From Saussurea involucrata (taxonomy: Eukaryota; Streptophyta; Magnoliopsida; Asterales; Asteraceae): a stretch of 64,000 bases of DNA. Shown here piece after piece: positions 1 through 11,560 of the stretch. Made by a program: the position numbers and the translations under genes. Below the pieces are notes generated by a model, which did no database searches, was not told the origin of the DNA, and saw only the letters and a list, made by a program, of their open reading frames with translations. The stretch covers positions 57,318,820 through 57,382,819 of the forward strand of contig CM066315.1 in the NCBI GenBank assembly GCA_033807775.1. The letters run 5' to 3'. The stretch's first letter is position 1; every line of letters begins with the position of its first letter.

Positions 1-108
1 AATTTAGCCAAAATGTGTCGATTATTACCTTGGTTATGTGTTCATTTGAACCTAAAATCAACCCTTGTTGATATTAACTACATTATGGTACATGAAATAT
101 ATTTTCAG

Positions 109-168
109 TATGATAAGGATATCCCAACGATCTTTGAGGATGTGAGTATAAAGGCGGAAATTTTTGAG
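109..168 (+). other. Exon-like 60-nt open segment, identity unknown
   Basis: A 60-nt stretch open for 20 codons lies between an acceptor-like TTTTCAG and a donor-like GAG|GTAACA. It could be an exon of a decayed gene related to the FKBP relic downstream, but I do not recognise the peptide. The rest of 1-944 is AT-rich and shows nothing else I can name. Confidence 0.25.
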
Positions 169-944
169 GTAACATCTAGCTTTGTATTTCTCTTATTTTG
201 TGGTATCTCACATAACTACTGCTCCAAGTTGGTTCTTTTTTGCAACCTTTTACTTTTATCCTGTTGTTTGGAGGAGTCAGGTATTGTTTAAAAGAAACTC
301 ATCAAACACAAATAGTTGATTAGCAATAGATAAAAGACTTGCGTCTGTATTTTCTCTCATTTATTTATTTTCTTTTCCTTGGAATATTTATAGTACAACT
401 CTTGTCTTGGGAACTTTTTCTAAAAGTAATAGCGCTTGTTTTTTGAGCTGCAAACGTGAATATTAATCTTGTGTAAATGGGTCATTTAGTAACATAGTGA
501 ACTCTTATGTTTTCGTCGTCTACTTGTGGGTTTCAAAATTATTTGCTCATTAGTTTTTTCCATGTATAAAGTAGAGAAAGGGTAGATTGCACAAAATTGA
601 CAAGTTTATCCAAATTAGGCAGCAGGTGGTTCATGTGTTGTTCTTTGGACCAATTTGGATGTTAATTTCTTGAGAGATGATTGCTAAGAAGAAAGATTTC
701 GTAGTAGTAGGCATCTTTGTTTTTCTAAGATGATGATCATTTCATATTGATTTCTCTCTATTTTGTCTTGTTTTTCTTTTTCGGTAATTGTGACACATGT
801 GTTGCCAAAACTACATTATTCACGTATTTACAACGAATGCATGAGATACTTGTCTGGTCACGATCTTAATATACATTATTCTTTTGCTCATCAATTGAGG
901 GGGACAACCGGATTTTTTTTACTTCCATTGACATGATCATATAC

Positions 945-1280
945 AAATGCCACCCTTCAATTTGATGTAGAACTTCTCTCCTGGGTTAGTGTCAAGGACA
1001 TTTGCAAGGATGGTGGGATCTTCAAGAAGACTGTAAAGGAAGGAGAGAAATGGGAGAACCCTAAAGACCTTAATGAAGTTCTAGGTACTTCTTTTTTATG
1101 TCTAATTTCATCAATAAACTTCTGCTTTTTGATTCATTTTTTATGTTCTAAACGTATAAGTTTTGTATCTTTTCTGTGAATAAGTCATTCATAGGTACGA
1201 ATGCACAGTTCCATTGATGGTATGGTTTCTTATGTTCTTAAGAGTGATGGAGCATGGGTTGATAAAGTGATTTATTAGCA
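945..1280 (+). pseudogene. ROF1/FKBP62-like peptidyl-prolyl isomerase, exon relic
   Basis: About 947-1083 encodes a peptide running from NATLQFDVELLSW through VKDICKDGG and GEKWENPKDL. I recognise it as the link between the first and second FK506-binding domains of plant multidomain FKBPs (ROF1/FKBP62, ROF2/FKBP65), which are Hsp90-associated peptidyl-prolyl isomerases with TPR repeats. It ends at a GT in the expected reading phase. After about 110 bp, 1193-1280 resembles the start of the next exon (a DG..KSDG-like stretch), but it has small frame-breaking changes and then a stop. No other FKBP or TPR exon is visible nearby, so this is a fragment or decayed copy rather than a working gene. 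The identification is from memory of the family. Confidence 0.6.
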
Positions 1281-3211
1281 CAACGTATGTGGGAAAATCT
1301 CTCTTCTTATACATTCTTAATGTTTTTTTTGGATTAAATTTTGTTAGCATATTCTTTTGGGTTTTTGTGGTCAAATTTTGTTAGCATATTCTCTTTGCTG
1401 ATGAATTAAGTTTCTTTGTCATCATCCACTTTTAACACATTTTTGGCTTCTTTGAATTTCATAGGTACGAGAAATTAAGAATGCCTGGGGATAAGATTAA
1501 AGAACTTGTTGCATAAACATGGATGCCATCCGAGTTGTCTGAAAGGATGGAAAAAAAAGAGTGGCTTTAGCACGATCTATAATGTGTGATACAACAAGTA
1601 ATACGATAGAACCCGAGGTACGTTTAAGTCCTGATAGTATTTCATACTGCTTTAGATGATTTATTTTAATGTGACTTATAAGCTTCTTACAAATGCTATC
1701 TGATGATTTATTAACAACTTTCAACCATGATTTTAGCTAATTTGATGGTTATTTGTTGATTTATAGTTACCGAGCCATCTTTTTGTCTGCATTTGAGGAG
1801 ATATAGTCGAACAAATATTCTTTTGATCTTGCTTGTAAAACTAATAACTCACCCGGTCTTCACTCTGTGGTATGTAAATCTTGTATTTAATGTCATCAAT
1901 ATTTAATATATCTAGATTGATTTTGGAAATACTATTTGATTTTTGCCTCTTAATTGTGGCCCATAAATCTATATTTAACATCATCAATATTTACTATATC
2001 TGGATTTCTGCCTTGATTTTGGAAGTATTTGATTTTAAATCTTGACTGTTTTAATTTGGTTGGTTGAGTGGAAACATGTAGCATCAAGTCTAAACACATG
2101 ATGAATTCTATTTGTGTTCAAATTTGGAATTACAATTATATAGAAAATTTGTATTAAAAGAATTGTGTTGCTAGTAATTTGGAGGCTTTTGTATTCACTG
2201 TCATGGTTTCTTACTTCGATCATAACTCGAGGAATTGTGTGTGAGTCTCTCTCATTCTGGGCTTTATCTACCTTCATTTACAAATCAGTTTTCCATTTGA
2301 ATTATGTTCACTCTAGGATTGTATTCTTATCACTTAAATTGCCTGGAAATGTTATTTGTATTCTTTCTGCAGTATTTTCTTATCTTAGCACCTAAATTGC
2401 CAACATTTGTCTTAGTTTTTGTTGATGGAGTCTTTGTATTCTCGTACAAATACATATTTTGCTCATGTAATCTTTGTATTCTTGTACAATTGTGACCAAT
2501 GTTTCTGCAAATTGCTTGCATCCAGGTATGTTTAATTATTCACATTTTGTGTCTAACTACTTGTTTAGGGTTGTGTTCCGGTGAGAAGTTGGGATCTGAG
2601 GGGTATGTTTATTTATTCACATTTTGTGTCTAATTTATATTGGTGATGTTTACTTCATCAATATAAATTGTTTATATTGTCTAATTAAAGATGATTATGT
2701 GAACCGACGTTACAAATTACTCATATGCGTTCACGTATGCATCTTCAAATGGATTTTGTTTTCCAATTATTCACATATACACCTTACTTTAACCTTTTCT
2801 TCTTACCTTCTTAGGATTTTTAGCCTTCTTGTTTTAACCTGCCCCTATATATTTCTACCTTTTAGAAGGGGTTTGTTGCCGGTAATCAATTACATAACAA
2901 TTCGGATATAAGAGAAATTAGATACAGAGAAACGTTTTTGGGTACCCATAAGCCACACAAGATTTTGAGTGAGCAGCAGTGCCTCATTGCTCTGTCTGCA
3001 GTACGTGGTCGAATACTGATACAGAAGAATTAAGACCATCTTTTCAGTTATTCACCAAATTCGTTTCACATGCATTGTTTGTCTTGGGTCCATGTATAAT
3101 CCAGTGACTCTTATACTTCAATAGGACCATACTATGTGGTTCCATATGCTATTGTTCTTTCTTATATCCCCACCACACGTGGATTTGGTTTTTGGATTGT
3201 TTTTTACACAA
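1281..3211. other. AT-rich intergenic or former intron DNA
   Basis: No convincing coding region. A degenerate duplication of about 77 bp is visible (1869-1945 and 1961-2037, both containing ATCAATATTTA and TTGATTTTGGAA). A second short one lies at 2525-2565 and 2602-2640 (ATTCACATTTTGTGTCTAA). The small open frames here lack recognisable domains. Confidence 0.4.
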
Positions 3212-3463
3212 TATCAGTGTGGGTTATTGAATTTTGCAATTAAAAGTTCCATCCATATGAATGATCAGTGTGTTTTGCGTTTATGGAACCGTTTTTTGTT
3301 ACTGTATTTGCCAAAAGATGCAATACTTTTCATTTGAACTATCGGTGTGGGTTATTGAATTTTGCAATTAATAGTTCCATTTATATGAATGATCAGATGT
3401 TGTGCGTTTATGGAACCTTTTTGTCACTGTATTTGCTAAAAGATGCAATACTTTTCATCTTTT
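3212..3463. repeat. Tandem duplication, period 128 bp
   Basis: Two adjacent copies begin with TATC[A/G]GTGTGGGTTATTG at 3212 and 3340. They share most of their sequence through AAAAGATGCAATACTTTTCAT. Small differences and indels suggest an old duplication. Overlapping open frames in both copies are by-products of the repeat. Confidence 0.8.
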
Positions 3464-4302
3464 ATGTAATGACCAATTGCTTTATTTTGAGTTTCAGGTC
3501 TAAACGTTATCTTCCTCGGTTAAGTTCAAGAACAATGAAGTGAAGTCCCACATTAGGTAGAGGTGTAGCCTCTTTATCGCTTGGGTAAAGGAATGCATGC
3601 GTACACCTTATCCAATCACACTTTGGTTGTTGTAGTGTGTTTGGTCTCTTGAACAGTGTAAATTTGTGCAGTTTTATAAAATCGTTTGTTTGCCTTGCAA
3701 AAAAAAACTTTAGGTTCCATTACTTTTGTAAATGCAACTGTATTTTAACTATAAATTTTGAAAGTTTAAATAAACATAAACTTCATATAATTGATTTATC
3801 AAAAAGTTTAACGTACTGTGTATTGTACGGGTCTCAAAATTGGATATCCGTTTTTGGATTTAATGCCTTTCATTTTTCATTTTAATACAAAACCACATTA
3901 TTTCATATTGCATAAGCTTTTAAATTATAGTAAATCAACTTGATTTTGATACATAGTTCTATATGAAATGCCGAACACAAGAGTCCTTAAAGAAAGTCAT
4001 CCAACTCTCTAATTTATTTATCCGTCTATTTTTTCTTGGAATTTTGTGACTCAATATTTTTTTTATCATAGAAGAGAGAGTTTTTGGACATTTTTACCAA
4101 ATTTTTCTTACAACTATTTTTACTTTCATGTATAAACATAAATTTCTAATTTTATTTTTTTGAGTTTGAAAACCTCATTATCTAATGACACCTATGCATC
4201 AATTGAATTTTTTTTAGACATATTTGGCTAATGCTTATTTGATAAAAAATAAATAATACAAAGCAGGTAGCAAGATTGAGGATTTGAGTATTTGGTTTCA
4301 GA
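3464..4302. other. AT-rich intergenic DNA
   Basis: No coding region recognised. An AGTCCCACATTAGG motif at about 3544 resembles the upstream element of plant snRNA promoters, but no snRNA follows. The stretch may be Helitron interior, since a Helitron 3' end follows directly. Confidence 0.3.
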
Positions 4303-4344
4303 ATCGAATTGCGCCCCACTGCATCGCGCGGGTACAATGACTAG
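4303..4344 (+). mobile_element. Helitron 3' terminus
   Basis: A GC-rich segment with a degenerate CCCCAC...GCGCGGG stem is followed about 10 nt later by CTAG and a host T at 4345. This is the Helitron 3' end signature (hairpin plus CTRR, insertion at an AT dinucleotide). The element would extend leftwards. I could not place its 5' TC end. Confidence 0.6.
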
Positions 4345-4813
4345 TTTCATATTAAAAAATCTAATCAACAATTTATATCTAACTTTTTTAATACACCCAT
4401 TGTTTTATATTGTATTTTATTAGTTAATTAACACATTATATTTCTTATATTATAACTTAACGTATTTCAGAATAAAAAAATCGTTACCGTTCAACGCACG
4501 GTGGATACACCAGTATATATTAAAGAAGAAACCAAAGGGAATGAGGTGACCTCTCCTAAGCACCATAAGACTATTTTTCTTTTTTTCTATATTTTTCTTT
4601 TTTTAAATGTTTTATATTGTAAAGATTTTTCTACCCTCATATATAGATGTATATTTCATTATCCACAAGGCCTTTTTGATAATTTTACATATTTGCATTT
4701 AGGATAACCTCCAAATAGGTAGACTTCTCACTTTCTCTTCCTCTCCATCATAATTAATTATTAATTATTCTTAATTAATTCATTGGTTGGAAGCAATCTC
4801 CATAATAAATCAA
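4345..4813. other. AT-rich spacer between two Helitron ends
   Basis: Nothing coding. At 4486-4512 a CCGT...ACGG stem followed by CCAGT may be a third, decayed Helitron end. This is weak. Confidence 0.3.
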
Positions 4814-4845
4814 CTAGCACCATACCCGCACAATGCAGCGGGATG
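4814..4845 (-). mobile_element. Helitron 3' terminus, reverse orientation
   Basis: Read on the minus strand, a perfect 5-bp stem CCCGC/GCGGG (4838-4842 with 4825-4829) with an 8-nt loop is followed by CTAG at 4814-4817 and a T in the flank. This matches a Helitron 3' end whose body extends to the right. The loop core TGCAT is shared with the end at 4303-4344, so both probably belong to one family. Confidence 0.65.
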
Positions 4846-5495
4846 CAAAAGTTGCCCTAGGTGCCTTTTGTTTTTAGAGGTATAAAACTTAAGTGCAATA
4901 ATAATGGAAGAAATTGAGTTTCAATTTTACTTTGTTGTCGCAAATTTTATACAATGGTGACTTTTTCGTTGTGCACGAAAGTAACCATGTTAAGTCACAT
5001 GTCTCACGTATAACGCGACAATAAGTTATCATGTTAACCGTGGAACAAGTGACGTCTTTTAAAATAACACCACATAATGTTGGTTATTCAAGAATACTAA
5101 CTACATGGATAACTTATCATGTTTGGGACTGTTTGGCCCTGAGCGTTTGACATTCAAAAAAAAGTTATTGGATAGAAATTTTTTCGTCGATCAACGATAA
5201 TTCAAATATGGTTGAGATAATTATTCTTTGAAAAAGCAATATATTAAAATTTATAATCAACTTTATATAGTTAGCTATGAGAAATGACACATGAGGGATC
5301 CTTTTGTTATAAATCAAGAATAATCTCTCTTTTTCATTCCAATACAGCTCATTTCCTCGTATTTTTTTTATAAAAGTGTCAAAAGATGATCATATGATCA
5401 ATGTCCATGTGAGATTAATTTCTTTTGAGTTAGCTTCTCATATTCTAATAAGCATGGTAACAACACTAAACTTTATTTTCTTTTGAGTTAGCTTC

Positions 5496-5500
<5 letters not shown>
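4846..5500. other. AT-rich DNA, probable Helitron interior
   Basis: No gene recognised. A 17-base phrase, TTCTTTTGAGTTAGCTT, occurs at about 5422 and again at about 5480. Confidence 0.3.

Positions 5501-5540
<40 letters not shown>
5501..5540. repeat. (AT)n microsatellite, about 20 units
   Basis: An uninterrupted alternating AT run of about 40 bases preceded by CACAC. Confidence 0.97.
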
Positions 5541-5544
<4 letters not shown>

Positions 5545-6824
5545 TTTTCCCAATACATGGTGTCAAAATAAAAACAGACATGCAATCACATTTTCATTTT
5601 CAATAAAAACAAATCTTACACTTGAATCGCCTACCGGTAAGCTTTTACCTACAGAAGTGGTCACTCTTGTTTACCTTATTACATAATATTCCACGCCACC
5701 GGTAATCACTTATCGATTAAGAATCATCACCCTCACGAGGTAAGACTCTTGATCCTTGTCTTCTCTTTTATCGGGTAAGATCAACAGTCCTCGTTATGTT
5801 CATCAAGTAAATAAGATAGTTAAACCGGTAAGCACATACCAATGTAAGTGTTTAGTGATGGTAACAAAGTACAGCAGCAAATAACAGCATCAACGGTAAC
5901 TTAATTTCATAACTGGAATGGAAATTTGGACTTATGAGGAAAAGACTCATTGTATTATTTAAAGGCGGAAGTTTTTTTAATTTCATTTCCATTAATTATA
6001 ATGTAATACCTTCAAACAAACACCTATTTAAATGTTTTCCATACTTGAAACAATTTGATACCTCTTATACAATTAGATTACACACAGGCTAAAATGATAG
6101 TTTGCCTAAATGTATTGAATGGAAAATGATATCTCAATTAAGAAACTTTCATATAAAGTTTTACAAATCAAATTTACTATCAACGAAAATGAAAAAAACA
6201 AATTTCTAACGGACATAAAACAAGGATGGAGTTGTTCATTGTGCCTTGGATACTCCACAAGAAACAATTTCTTACCCAAATTGTAGATGCATCAAAATCA
6301 TTGCTCGTAATGACATCCTCTTCTATTCCCCTTCATAAAATCAACATCACGATTGAAAAACAATGAATAAAACTTCCATAGAATGTATCAATTTCATCGA
6401 CAAAATATCACTGTGTTAAAAAAATTAAAGCTCTAAAAAAATAAAAATAAAGAAAACACTTGCTCAAATTGTAAAAAGAAAAACCATCACATATCAAGCT
6501 TCGAAAACACTTGACCTTCGATTCCCTTCACTACCACTATCTAACAGTTTGTTGACAATTATAGCTTTGAGAAACCCCTAATGAAACATCCAAGTTCTAA
6601 TGGAATCTAAACCTTTTCGCATTTAGAAAACGGAAAATGGGAGAGATGAAATGTTACCGATTGTGGAAAGAGCTTTTCCGCCGCTCTAGGGGGTACGGAA
6701 AAGCCGCCATGTCGTATCACTTGGGGTCAAAGTCTTGCAGAAGAATTCGGTTGGATGTTTACTCGGCTTCATCCCAAAGTCGGGTATAAGAAGAACATCT
6801 TTTTCCTGATATCCATGTGGATTC
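5541..6824. other. Non-coding AT-rich region with recurring GGTAA motifs
   Basis: No coding region recognised. Between about 5630 and 5900 a motif like CCGGTAAG or GGGTAAG recurs roughly every 35-70 bases, possibly a decayed tandem array. A GC-richer patch at 6650-6720 contains two copies of GGAAA(A)G around TTTTCCGCCGC. Confidence 0.3.
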
Positions 6825-7126
6825 AAGTAACATTCGGTATTAAGTACCAAGTTTTATGGTAAAATTTACGGAAAAAAGAGAGTAATTTGACTTTTTAATC
6901 CATCAAAGTTGACTTTTGTCGGGAAAAAAACATCAATGCAAATACAAACACACCATTTTGCAATAAAGATCTAAACCCCTAAGTAACATTCGGTATTAAG
7001 TACCAAGTTTTATGGTAAAATTTACGGAAAAAAGAGAGTAATTTGACTTTTTAATCCATCAAAGTTGACTTTTGTCGGGAAAAAAACATCAATGCAAGTA
7101 CAAACACACCATTTTGCAATAAAGAT
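6825..7126. repeat. Tandem duplication, 146-bp copies, period 156
   Basis: Copies at 6825-6970 and 6981-7126 both run from AAGTAACATTCGG to TGCAATAAAGAT. By eye they differ at a single base (AATGCAAAT versus AATGCAAGT). Ten bases lie between them. The near identity points to a recent duplication. Confidence 0.92.
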
Positions 7127-8645
7127 GCGGTTTTTTTTCAATATTTCCCAAGGATGGTTACTTTGCAACGAAAAAGCTAACTACAATTCTTCAAAAAGTC
7201 GAACTCACTCAATTAAAAAGTTAAAGATACTTCCTTTGTCTCAAAAATAAAGTAGTCCAATTTGGATTTATAATGATTTAAACATAGCAGAAATTAGTTT
7301 TTCCTCGCTAAAATGTGGATTCTTCATTCATGCAATTTTGGAAATGAAAAAACAGCTAAGTGGACATTCAAAAGTCAAATTTTGACTTGGATGATGGTCA
7401 AACTGAAGTAACACAAGATATTAACAATATGGTGGGACCCACCGAGTTCACGGGTCAAAGGCTCATTTGGGCGTTGATCTCATCGATTTCTTTATCTGCC
7501 TATTTAAACAATCAAAAGAAAGCATAAAGAGAATTAAAGAAAGCATTATAAAAGCGGAAAAAAGAAGTAGATATAGTTTGACAGAATTGAGGAGACATAC
7601 GTGTAACGTAGCATTTAGAACTCGGCACAACAATTGTGACGGAAGATTCAGATAATTGGGAACTTGTGAAGTTGTGGTTCTATTCGTCGAAACTGCAACC
7701 TGTTAAAGAAAACTATGTCTTAATTTAAACCCACAATCCCAAAACCATATAAATCGCCTCGTGGGCCCCACCAAATTAACTACGGTGTTGTTTGTTTAGG
7801 GCTTAATGAGCTTAATAGACTTTACAGCTTATTCGCTCAAGCACATAAGCATGATTGTTTACAACTTAATCAATAAGTTGGTGGCTTTTGGTTGGCATTT
7901 TGACATTAAGCCACATTTTTTTTCCTATTTGCACTTTTAATATAAAAAACAACCAATTTATTCAAGAAAAATGAAAATTACACACAAAATTTGTTCAAAA
8001 ACAAGCCAATAAAATTACAAATCAAATAAGAAAAATTCAAACCTGTTCACTGTGGCCTTGTGGGAAGTAATACACAAGGCTTCCCACCTGCCACCAATCG
8101 ACCAGCACATGCATGCCATAGCTCTGAATTTATTGGCTTCTTTATCACTGCAATTTTCAGCCAAAACGTAAATAATCAAATTTATCCACAAATAATCTAA
8201 AAACCCGCAAAGATTGAAGCTAAAAAGATCAAGTCTTTGTGCAATTCACATGTGATTTTAGGAGTGATTTTAGTGTAAATTCACATGTGATTAAGCGGTT
8301 CTGGTTGTTCTTTTACTTGGTAACTGTTATCTTTTGAACCTCCACAAGTGATCTAAAAACCCATAAAGATACAAGCTAAAAAGATCCACTTTTTGTGCAA
8401 TTCCTTAGGGTTTGAGTCTAGTTTCTAAATCTTGCAAAATGTGAAGAAAACAGAAGAGTGGATTTGGCCATTTAGGAGTATAATTTTTGAAAAAAATTGT
8501 TTGGGAAAGTAAAGAAACTTACCATAATGGTCCTGCATTTCCTTCAACAATTTCATTTCTTCATTTCCTTCAACAAAGTAGCATTGCCTTTTGTGTCCAG
8601 ACATCAGCCAATTCGTCATGATGATAACCAATTCGATCTACGTTA
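7127..8645. other. Intergenic region, no gene recognised
   Basis: Small open frames lack recognisable domains. At about 7786 the sequence GGTGTTGTTTGTTT resembles the terminus of a non-autonomous hAT-type element, but I found no matching inverted copy downstream. Confidence 0.3.
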
Positions 8646-8895
8646 ATTGATTTTGGGTTTCTTTGTTTAAGTAAGAAACATAAAACAGCAACTCACTGGA
8701 AGCAAAATCGATCCAGGTTAAATCGATTTTGGGTTTCTTTGTTTAAGTGCAAACCATCAAACAGTAACTTAAAGCAAACAGAAGCACGAAAAATCGATTT
8801 TGGGTTTCTTTGTCGAAGTACGTACCATCAAACAACAATTTAAAGCAAGCAGGAGCAAGAAAAATTGATTTTGGGTTTCTTTGTTCAAGTACACA
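8646..8895. repeat. Imperfect tandem array, four units of about 72 bp
   Basis: The phrase ATTTTGGGTTTCTTTGT recurs in four units that start near 8648, 8722, 8792 and 8864. Each is followed by a variable AAGTA..ACCATCAAACA..AACTTAAAGCA segment. The array accounts for the overlapping minus-strand open frames at 8769-9253, which are low-complexity and not gene-like. Confidence 0.8.
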
Positions 8896-10541
8896 AAAAG
8901 GAAACCAACAAAATCGTGAAAACCAAAGAAACTTCGAAAACCAAACCTAACCAAAAATCGAACAACCAAACCAAAATCGAAGAAACCAGCCAAATCATGA
9001 AACCAAAATCGTGAAACCCAAAGAAAAAAAAATCGAAGAAACAGGATACTCGTTTAGCATTCGAACAAAGAAACTTCTCAAATAGAAGAAACAACCGAAC
9101 CAAAATCGAATAAACAAGAAAACTAACCTGAGAAAAAGTGTAGAGACGACTTGGAGGGCGAACCTGATTTGAATCCATAAGTCTTGGAGGCTGGAGCGTC
9201 GATTTGGTTCCACGAAGCGTCTTCTTGAGAAAGGCAATGACTAATGCGTGCATCCTATTTTAATGATAATGATCTTTAATAATAATGATATGCTGCATAG
9301 AATCATTGTACATCAGCAATGTAAATTTCTCACTCTAAAATTTAAGAACTTATGCTTAAAAGAGTGGTACATGTGGCTTTAAAATTTGTTTTTAAGAGTT
9401 TGGGGGTTATTTGTATTATAAGATGGTATAGATATTATTCTACATGACTAGAATGAGAGAGCCATAGCAATGGGGAATTTCGTCTACATCACATTCAACA
9501 TCATAAATCGATATTCAACATTATCTCCGTCATTTTCTTCGTCTAATTTGATATATGTTCTTATCCTTACTCTTGTTGGGAATTTTTTCAATCTCACAAA
9601 GCATTTGGTCATGTTCTTGGTTTTGGTTTAGTTTCAATCTCTTACATATATTGCACAAAGCATTCAATCATGTTGGTGGTTTTTGGTTTAGTTTTCAGTT
9701 TTGCCAAATGCCCTTAATTTCTATTGAAGGTAAGAACTCACTTTGTCTTTCGGTTTTGTACTTGGGTTTTCAATTTTTCTGTTGTCAGGAGAAGTGGACG
9801 CTGATTTGGCGGTGACTGAAGTGTCCATGAAAAAGAGCTTGGTATGTTCTTCACTCCATAAATCTTGCAAATTTTTTGTATTTCTATTTCGATTTTTAGG
9901 GGATTTTTTAATTATGATTTATATGGCTTTTATAGGTTTTAGGGATTTTTTTGCAGGCCTCTTCTTCACCTGTCTCCAACTCTTGCTATGTTATTCTTAG
10001 GTTTTATAGGTCTTAAGGTATGTATTATGCTTGGTCTTGAATCCATGTTCCATGATGTTACAATCTTCAAAAGTAGATTTTAGTTTAAATTATAGCCTAC
10101 ACAACTTTCTGATATATCTGTATTTTAATCCATATATTGTTAGTACTATCCCAACAAGTAGACTTGGCTGGATTTTTTTTAAAGCTTTTATTGCAATTCA
10201 AAGATGGAGTATATATTTCATTTGGGATCTTTACATCTCATTACTCTCTTCCGTAAAATAGAAGATAATTGTAGTAATTAGGTTTCTTGATCTTCAAAAA
10301 AATGGTTGAGGATGTAATTTTTTTTCTTTCTTTCTTTACAATTAGTTATTTTTTTGGTAGCTTAATGCATGTATGAGATGATATATTCATTGTGTTTGAC
10401 CTTTAAATGATTAATTTACATGTGGGGCTTGGAAAGATGTTGCAAGCTATCTCCTTCTTGAGTTATTTAAAGGTTGGTCGAAGATTACAATGGCCCTTAT
10501 TCGAGCAATGAAAATTTGTCTTGCTATTGTAATATAACATG
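8896..10541. other. Low-complexity then AT-rich non-coding DNA
   Basis: 8896-9130 is rich in AACCAAA and AATCGAA words and looks like a degenerate extension of the preceding array. 9260-10541 is T-rich with short hydrophobic open frames that lack domains. I recognise no gene. Confidence 0.35.
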
Positions 10542-11356
10542 TGAGGGAGTTCATTTGTTAACCTCCCATTTTGTATTAACTTTATTAACTTCATCTTAGC
10601 CATTCATTTTCTTGTTAATGGTTGAGATTAAAACCATTTATTAATTAATTAAGAAATTAAGTCGTGTAATTAATGTTCCTATAGTTGAACATATTGTTCC
10701 TATGTTCAATCCAATGTTCCTATGTGTTCAATTATATGTTCATATTGGTTCAATTATATGTTCATATTTGTTCATAATTGTTCAATTATATGCAAACAAC
10801 AGATTGTTCATATATGAGCAACTATATGTTCATTCATGTTCGATTACTCCGAAATTACATGGTGTTACTTACTAGTTAATTACTATTCCATTTTGAGCAT
10901 ATAATATTGATGTCACATCATGTATGATGTGCAAATATTAAGGCTATGCATAAACAAGGATGAAATATAAGCGTAAGTGAACCTATATGAACAATATATA
11001 TTTGTTATATTTGTTCATGTTCAAATGAACATCTACGTCTACTCTCTCTTCAACGTCGTTGAAAACACCTTAATCACTCATGTTGATGATGCAACAATAA
11101 GAATTCAAACACTAATTTGATAGAAAATACTACAAAATATTTGAGAAATAATAATATAGCTAGAATCAAGGAGATTTTGATTTTTGTAACTCCCTTAATA
11201 AATCAATGTAATAAAACAAAAACATGGAATTCCATCCATGCCCCTATTTAATGGTTATGAATAAACTTGAAACCACCAACTAAAATGGATTCCTATTGGT
11301 TGAATGAAGTTAATAAAGTTAACACAAAATAGGAGGTTAACAAATGAACTCAACCC
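10542..11356. mobile_element. MULE-type MITE (non-autonomous Mutator-like), 815 bp
   Basis: The element is flanked by a perfect 9-bp duplication TATAACATG (10533-10541 and 11357-11365), the length typical of the Mutator superfamily. Its ends are long inverted repeats of about 50 bp: the left reads GAGTTCATTTGTTAACCTCC, and the right, reversed, reads the same with minor changes further in. No transposase is encoded. The interior is AT-rich and carries a cluster of TGTTCAAT and ATGTTCAT words at about 10671-10850. The terminal bases differ slightly between the ends (TGAGGGAG versus GGGTTGAG reversed). Confidence 0.88.
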
Positions 11357-11471
11357 TATAACATGTTTTGATCATCATTAGTGTGGTAATGAGATGATAA
11401 TTTTGTTTGCGGTTAGGAAGTTTGAAGCTCAAGCATGGAACCATGTTAAGTTGAATCACTTTAATATTTAT

Positions 11472-11527
11472 CACCTTCAATATTTTCTAAGAAATTTATC
11501 TCCTTCAATATTTTCTAAGAAATTTAT
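11472..11527. repeat. 28-bp tandem duplication
   Basis: Two adjacent 28-bp copies of C[A/T]CCTTCAATATTTTC... differ at one base. They lie directly before the Helitron terminal hairpin. Confidence 0.9.
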
Positions 11528-11560
11528 CACCATCGCGTGTTGCGCGATGTCGAATACTAG
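11528..11560 (+). mobile_element. Helitron 3' terminus
   Basis: A perfect 6-bp stem ATCGCG/CGCGAT (11532-11537 with 11543-11548) with a 5-nt loop is followed by CTAG at 11557-11560 and a host T. This is a textbook Helitron 3' end. The body extends left. The MULE MITE at 10542-11356 may have inserted inside it, but the 5' terminus was not located. Confidence 0.75.

Noticed and set aside
2165..2911. Small hydrophobic open frames as membrane protein genes
   Set aside because: T-rich DNA gives such frames by chance; no start context, splice evidence or homology.
3541..3620. snRNA promoter (AGTCCCACATTAGG resembles the upstream sequence element)
   Set aside because: No correctly placed TATA-like box or recognisable U-snRNA sequence follows.
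8646..8895. CRISPR-like look of short repeats with variable spacers
   Set aside because: Plant nuclear context, imperfect long units, no cas genes; a degenerate tandem repeat.
8769..9253. Overlapping minus-strand frames of 74-122 aa rich in Phe/Leu
   Set aside because: They are produced by the tandem array and AACCAAA-rich low-complexity sequence; no homology recognised.
7786..9420. A hAT-type element starting GGTGTTGTTTGTTT
   Set aside because: No matching inverted terminus or target duplication could be found downstream.
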